Assembly (NCBI RefSeq): GCF_001649575.2
Contig: NC_051450.1
Coordinates: 13,613,969-13,677,968, forward strand
DNA: 64,000 nucleotides
DNA from: Kryptolebias marmoratus
Lineage: Eukaryota > Chordata > Actinopteri > Cyprinodontiformes > Rivulidae
Direction: 5' to 3'
The notes beneath the pieces are model-generated. The model was given only the letters and a program-made list of their open reading frames with translations, was not told the DNA's origin and did no database searches. The translations under genes were made by a program, and so were the position numbers. Below, in pieces: positions 60,901 to 64,000 of this stretch (position 1 is its first letter; each line of letters starts with the position of its first letter).

Positions 60901-60916
60901 GTACTTGGATATAAAG
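39949..60916 (+). CDS. colec12: Collectin-12 / scavenger receptor with C-type lectin (colec12), 5' part only
   Basis: Type II membrane scavenger receptor that binds microbes, modified lipoprotein and glycans through collagen-like and C-type lectin regions. Three coding exons lie in the window: 39949-39955 (ATG AAA G), 41483-41533 and 60794-60916; all junctions are GT-AG and phase-consistent. They encode MKDDFGDEEEVQSFGYKRFG, then IQEGTQCTKCKNEWALKTSI and a hydrophobic membrane helix ending VAVLGYK. This is the cytoplasmic tail (acidic cluster plus YKRF, a possible endocytic signal), the QCTKCK segment and the signal anchor. The human protein has the same order. The next exon, expected to begin the coiled-coil stalk, was not found before 64000, so stalk, collagen and lectin regions lie beyond the right edge. 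The very small first coding exon means most of exon 1 is leader. Confidence 0.92.
40074..40343. mobile_element. Long-TIR MITE, intact copy in colec12 intron 1
   Basis: The left arm (GTGGGGTTCTGTGGAAAG, TATGAACAATCAATAG, CTCTTTGAATGACCTCAG) is mirrored by the right arm (CAAAGAGCTATCTGCAACAG, TTGATTGTTCATAACCTTTT, CACAG). The arms are about 75-90 bases with a short middle. It is the same family as 20144-20711. It lies about 120 bases downstream of the colec12 exon 1 donor. Confidence 0.8.
42205..42602 (+). pseudogene. Decayed LINE reverse transcriptase fragment
   Basis: The frame from 42205 reads DSAVLVLLDLTAAFNTINDN, the catalytic 'LLDLSAAFDT' block of non-LTR reverse transcriptases. Later come a degraded GVPQGS-like block near 42455 (CGVHLKAQC) and, in another frame, FADNIQICLLVPAKSNAV near 42547, which is the YADD-DTQIYLP block with its catalytic pair changed to DN. 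Order and spacing are right, but frames and catalytic residues are lost. It is a dead copy. Confidence 0.75.
42971..43016. repeat. Perfect 20-base inverted repeat (hairpin)
   Basis: Arms TCTGCCACCATCTCGACACA (42971-42990) and its exact reverse complement (42997-43016) are separated by the six bases TTACTG. The pairing continues imperfectly outward (GTTTT..ATATT against AACATAGTAAAAC). It is probably the centre of a fold-back or MITE-like element. No poly(T) follows the hairpin directly. Confidence 0.85.
43173..43452. mobile_element. hAT-like MITE with AGTGGTTCCCAAACTT ends
   Basis: The left end reads GTGTAGTTCCCAAACTTG, and the right end AAGTTTGGGAACCACTGC is its near-exact inverse. The left interior (GCCGGGACCCC) and right interior (GTGGGTCAGAAGC) agree with the 'not the dot' style fish MITEs whose ends read AGTGGTTCCCAAACTTT. 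About 280 bp, noncoding. No clean target duplication was found. Confidence 0.65.
44693..45040 (+). mobile_element. MITE with TACACTGTAAA ends, copy 1
   Basis: The left end CTACACTGTAAATTTAAA is opposed by CCATTTTAACAGTGTG at the right. The interior shares TTTCATTTAATCACAACTTC and GCTAAC...CAAACAAGCAAAAACC with the element at 52928-53258. Noncoding. Confidence 0.6.
46660..46940 (+). other. Unproven TATA-plus-ORF candidate in colec12 intron 2
   Basis: A TATAAG box (46660-46665) in a locally GC-richer patch precedes a 73-codon ORF (46719-46940). The ORF starts MLRLTLARKREVFLPFSLLI and continues hydrophobic to about residue 30, like a signal peptide. I recognise no family and the remainder has no clear domain. 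It may be chance. Confidence 0.12.
52928..53258 (+). mobile_element. MITE with TACACTGTAAA ends, copy 2
   Basis: Left end CTACATTGTAAAAATG, right end CCCATTTTTTACAGTGAAG. The interior TTTCATTTTATAACAACTTC and CAAACAGGCAAACCC align with copy 1 at 44693. The same orientation in the same intron suggests independent insertions or an old duplication. Confidence 0.6.
54072..54093. repeat. (CA)n microsatellite
   Basis: About eleven CA units in colec12 intron 2. Confidence 0.95.
57215..57325 (+). repeat. Partial long-TIR MITE arm
   Basis: ATATGAACACC, GTAGATAGCTCTTGGAATGA, CCCCAGTTTG and the following GACTGATGAC segment follow the inner part of the left arm seen at 20160 and 40100. The outer end and the opposing arm are missing. 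Confidence 0.5.
60729..60746. repeat. (TA)n microsatellite near the colec12 exon 3 acceptor
   Basis: About nine TA units, followed by an A9 run, ending some 40 bases before the acceptor at 60793. Confidence 0.9.
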
Positions 60917-61569
60917 GTACGATGAGTTTACTTCTCTGTGCTTTTATTCTGACCTGACTGGTTTAATCAACGCTCAGTGTTCCCTAAAATGTTGTAAAGA
61001 TGCATTTTTCTTGCGTTGAATGAGGAGGATCCGAACATAACACTAGGTTTCCCTTCAAGCTGCCAAGAGGCTTGCTGTTCACAGTGAGTGTATGAGTAGA
61101 AGCAAACCTCCTGTGTTTGTGTGAGAGACGTGCAGCTCTTTGTCTCGCAATAGTCCTTCATTGTGGCCAAGCATGACATGAATATTATGTTGCAAGATGT
61201 TTTTATACACATTAGATCAGGAATGGAAATTATGAGTCTTTCAGACCTAAAAAAAAACTACAAAAAACAATAAAGTGTTAACAGTTTTCAAAATTTCCAT
61301 GTTTTTCTTGTTGCAGAGGAGTAGAAGAGGGTAAACTCCTATAATGTGTCACTATGATAGATAACCTGGTGGCAAATCCAAATTTGTCACCCCGTAAACT
61401 GGATTTGGATTACAAACCACTGTTAGTGCATGTGTAGGTTGTCAGTTTCACTGCAGTACATATGCACCATGTCACATCTCTAAAACTATTTTTTTTAGAG
61501 AATGTTTGTCGCACAGTTTCTTCCAACATGCGAGGAAATTTAGAATCACTGGACTCTGTTTGGACAGTT

Positions 61570-62190
61570 TGTGTCAGGATTTGGGGTTTTCGATTCATGT
61601 TTCAGTTTGAGTTTATTTTGTTTAGTTATTTTTGTTTAGCCGTGTCTTAGTTCAGTTCTTGTTCCTTCTGTCTTTGTTTCCTGTCATTATTCACTTCTCT
61701 TCTTCTTCTTTTTATGGCGTTTAATGGCGGTTGGCAAACAACTTGAGGTGTGCCTTACCGCCACCTACTAGTATGGAGCATGGTTCAACATGGTTTAATT
61801 CCTATTGCTTATTTCTTTATGTTTTACAGGAAACTCAAATTCTATTAAACTATTCATTTCTCCTCAGTCAGTCACTTGTTTTTCTGCCACGCCCATCTCC
61901 ACCTATTACCCACCTGTGCCCAATTCACCTAATTACCTTCTGTCTTTAAAACTCGGTTGTCTACTCTACTTACTTGCTGGTTCATTTGTCTATTTCCCCT
62001 GTTGTCTAGTTCCGCTCACGTCTCCTGCTCTGTCTGTTTGGTCTCTGGATTTAGTTTGTTTTGTATTTAGTTTTATTTGTGCTGCCTTGTCAGTGTTTTG
62101 TTTTGTTTCTTTATTTTAAAATAAATTTTATTTTTTGAAGATGAGTCTGCACACTGGGTTCGCCTCCTTCTCCACTACTCCTGAGAGTTT
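61570..62190 (+). repeat. Dispersed fish repeat, copy 2, interrupted
   Basis: The T-rich head (GTCAGGATTTGGGGTTTTCG, GTTTAGTTATTTTTG) is separated from the body (TCCTCAGTCAGTCACTTG, CCACCTGTGCCCAATTCACC, TTTAAAACTCGG) by inserted sequence at about 61690-61850. The tail is AAATAAATTTTATTTTTTGA followed by GTCTGCACACTGGGTTCGCC. It shares order and motifs with 13765-14170 and 63655-64000. Confidence 0.55.
61710..61855 (+). repeat. Insertion inside dispersed repeat copy 2
   Basis: TGGCGGTTGGCAAACAACTT and CCGCCACCTACTAGTATGGA belong to no part of copies 1 or 3 and lie between the head and body of copy 2. Similar 'GGCGGTTGGCAAACA...ACCGCCACCTACT' text is familiar from animal genomes as a short repeat. 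The inverted GGCGGT / ACCGCC pair suggests a small element of its own. Confidence 0.45.
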
Positions 62191-63654
62191 GACTTTTAAT
62201 CTGGTTTTTGCATCCTTTTTTTCACATTCAAGTTTAAAAATAGGATCACACACTGTGGGAACATTGAGCATGATGAGAATCTTACAATTTTTCTCGTGTG
62301 AAATTGGTAACAAAACCCCTGTTTTCTGACTCTACAATGTGAATTTCTGCTGCTGTGTTTCTGTTTCTGTGCTTAGAACACTACTTGTGTTTGAAACACA
62401 TTTTGTGATATTGCTTTCCAGACTTCCTGTCAATAAAAACTATATTTTTAGTGTAAATAACTTGGTTAATGTCTATTCTCCACAAATTAAATTTTATTCA
62501 CTTCTCCTACACTGATGTGGGGACCAAAAAATTCCAAACGTCAACACATCAGTCAAACCTGTCTCTATTGCTACAAACCACAAAAAGTAATTGAATTCTT
62601 GTAATTTGGGTGAACAGACCCTTTAAGTTTCAGCCTGTCTTCTCTTTCTTCTCTCTTCAGCTCCTTTGTCTCCACCCCACAACCTCCTCTCAGTACTTTT
62701 CCATCACCCCCAACGCTCACACCTCTGGAGAACCTCTATGTGGAGCCGAACTTCCTCACTTTTTTCCAGTTCGGAAACCGGTCCCGCCGTCTTTTGTAGG
62801 GTTGAACTCTTAACATCCTTGCTTTTGTTGAGTTAAACATTCCCATATGTGTCTGTGTTACGTCCCCTCATTATTTCAGTTGGTGAAAAGGCATGAAGTT
62901 AACATGTTTTAGGGGTTATCTTTGTGCCTTGAATGCCTGTACAATGATGGTCCCCTACGTTTTTTGAGCAAAGTCAGTCCTTCTTGGACGGCTCTGCATG
63001 TTTTCATGCAGGCCTAATTGATCCCAGATGAGCAGCGAGTGAACTTGGTGCAACTCCAGCAGAACCCACTGAAATTGGTTCTTTACTTGCACTGAAGCTC
63101 TGCTCTGTCAGGGGAACCACAGTTCAAACACGCTCCCAGCTCCAGATGGTGAAGCAGTGAGACCGAGACCCCTCTATGCACTTAACATGTGTGCTTCTCT
63201 CTGTTCTCCATCGCTGACCCACACAAACCCCACTGGTGGGGCTGCGTTGTTTTGATGCAGTTTAACCTCAAGTATTGACGGAATTTAGAGTCATTTGTAA
63301 GCGTTGTAAGCAGAATATTTTCTTGCTTCATTAACTAGAATTAGGAGAGCCAGAGCCCTTGTTTCCTTGCTACAGCAACTCATCCCAAGATGTAGATCCT
63401 ACACTGATGGGAACAAAGACAGTTGAGATGAAAAAAAGTCACAACAAAGGTTGCAATTAGTAAATATGCCATAGGAAAAAAGATATCCTTGGGGTTATTG
63501 GCTTGTTCCAACTGAATTTCCCCTTCACTTGCCTCATAAAAGCGTAGAACCATTAGGTTTGATTTAATAAGTCAGCTAGGACACACAGTTCTGCGACATT
63601 TGAACCTATAAGCCAAGTAATGCCTCTCTCAGCAGTAATTCATACTTTTTTAAT

Positions 63655-64000
63655 GTCTGTTTATGTGGTGATTTGGGTTTTTTCCTGTGTTTTGTTTTAT
63701 TTCTGTTTTAGTTTATTGGTTTGTGTTTAGTTTCTGTTTTCTTGTTTTTCACTTTCTCATTCCTCCTCAGTCTATTTCTCTCTCTGCATTCCTGCCACGT
63801 CCACTTACACCTGTCAAAGCCTGCTAATCATGTCACCTGTCTCCACTTAGCTGATTATCCTCAGCACTTTAAAACCCGGTCATTTCTGTCTATACTCCGC
63901 TGGTCCATTGTCATTGTTTTGCCTGTAGTCTTGACGTCTGTTCCTGGTTTTGTTGCTCCATGTCCATGTTCCGTTTGTCTTTTTGTTTTGCTGCCACGTC
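63655..64000 (+). repeat. Dispersed fish repeat, copy 3, cut by the window edge
   Basis: The head TGATTTGGGTTTTTTCCTGT is followed without interruption by CTCCTCAGTCTATTTCTC, CTGCCACGTCCACTTACACC, TGTCACCTGTCTCCACTTAG and TTTAAAACCCGGTCA. It lacks the insertion of copy 2, so it shows what the uninterrupted element looks like. It runs off the right edge. Confidence 0.55.

Larger units (their letters stand above)
60917..64000 (+). other. colec12: colec12 intron 3 (start)
   Basis: This is intronic if colec12 continues to the right. No exon with the expected stalk coding sequence was found. It contains two plus-strand copies of the dispersed repeat also seen at 13765, the first of them interrupted. 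Confidence 0.55.

Overview
This is a vertebrate, almost certainly teleost fish, nuclear genomic window. It has long AT-rich introns, GT-AG exons, many microsatellites, and decayed fish-type transposons (non-LTR reverse transcriptase relics, a Harbinger relic, several short inverted-repeat elements). It carries the conserved vertebrate block yes1 - enosf1 - tyms - colec12, which corresponds to human 18p11.32 in the opposite reading direction. The species cannot be read from the sequence.

Layout. 1-7.3 kb: noncoding DNA upstream of yes1. A CRE/TATA/E-box cluster lies at the far left; by human synteny the next gene off the left edge could be adcyap1. 7.3-25.5 kb: yes1 (+), with a GC-rich noncoding first exon, a 9 kb first intron containing a 75-base assembly gap, eleven coding exons and a 3' UTR. 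25.67-31.1 kb: enosf1 (+), fifteen coding exons starting within about 170 bases of the yes1 poly(A) signal. 31.1-33.4 kb: tyms (-), seven exons, converging on enosf1; the two genes meet at a perfect 12-base palindrome that reads as AATAAA on both strands. 33.6-39.7 kb: intergenic, with one clusterin-like exon on the minus strand (a probable relic of clul1, which sits here in other vertebrates) and, beside it, a decayed Harbinger transposase on the plus strand. 39.7-64 kb: the 5' part of colec12 (+): three coding exons encoding the cytoplasmic tail and the transmembrane segment, with a 19 kb second intron; the rest of the gene lies off the right edge.

How the genes relate. They are neighbours by ancestry, not a pathway: a Src-family membrane tyrosine kinase, a mitochondrial sugar-acid dehydratase (enolase superfamily), thymidylate synthase and a scavenger-receptor collectin. 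The convergent enosf1/tyms pair is the one arrangement with a likely regulatory consequence, because human ENOSF1 transcripts are known to overlap TYMS in antisense.

Every splice junction given was read by eye from GT-AG sites, phase continuity and similarity to the known families. No alignment was run. I saw no RNA gene, no CRISPR array and no unfamiliar multi-gene system.
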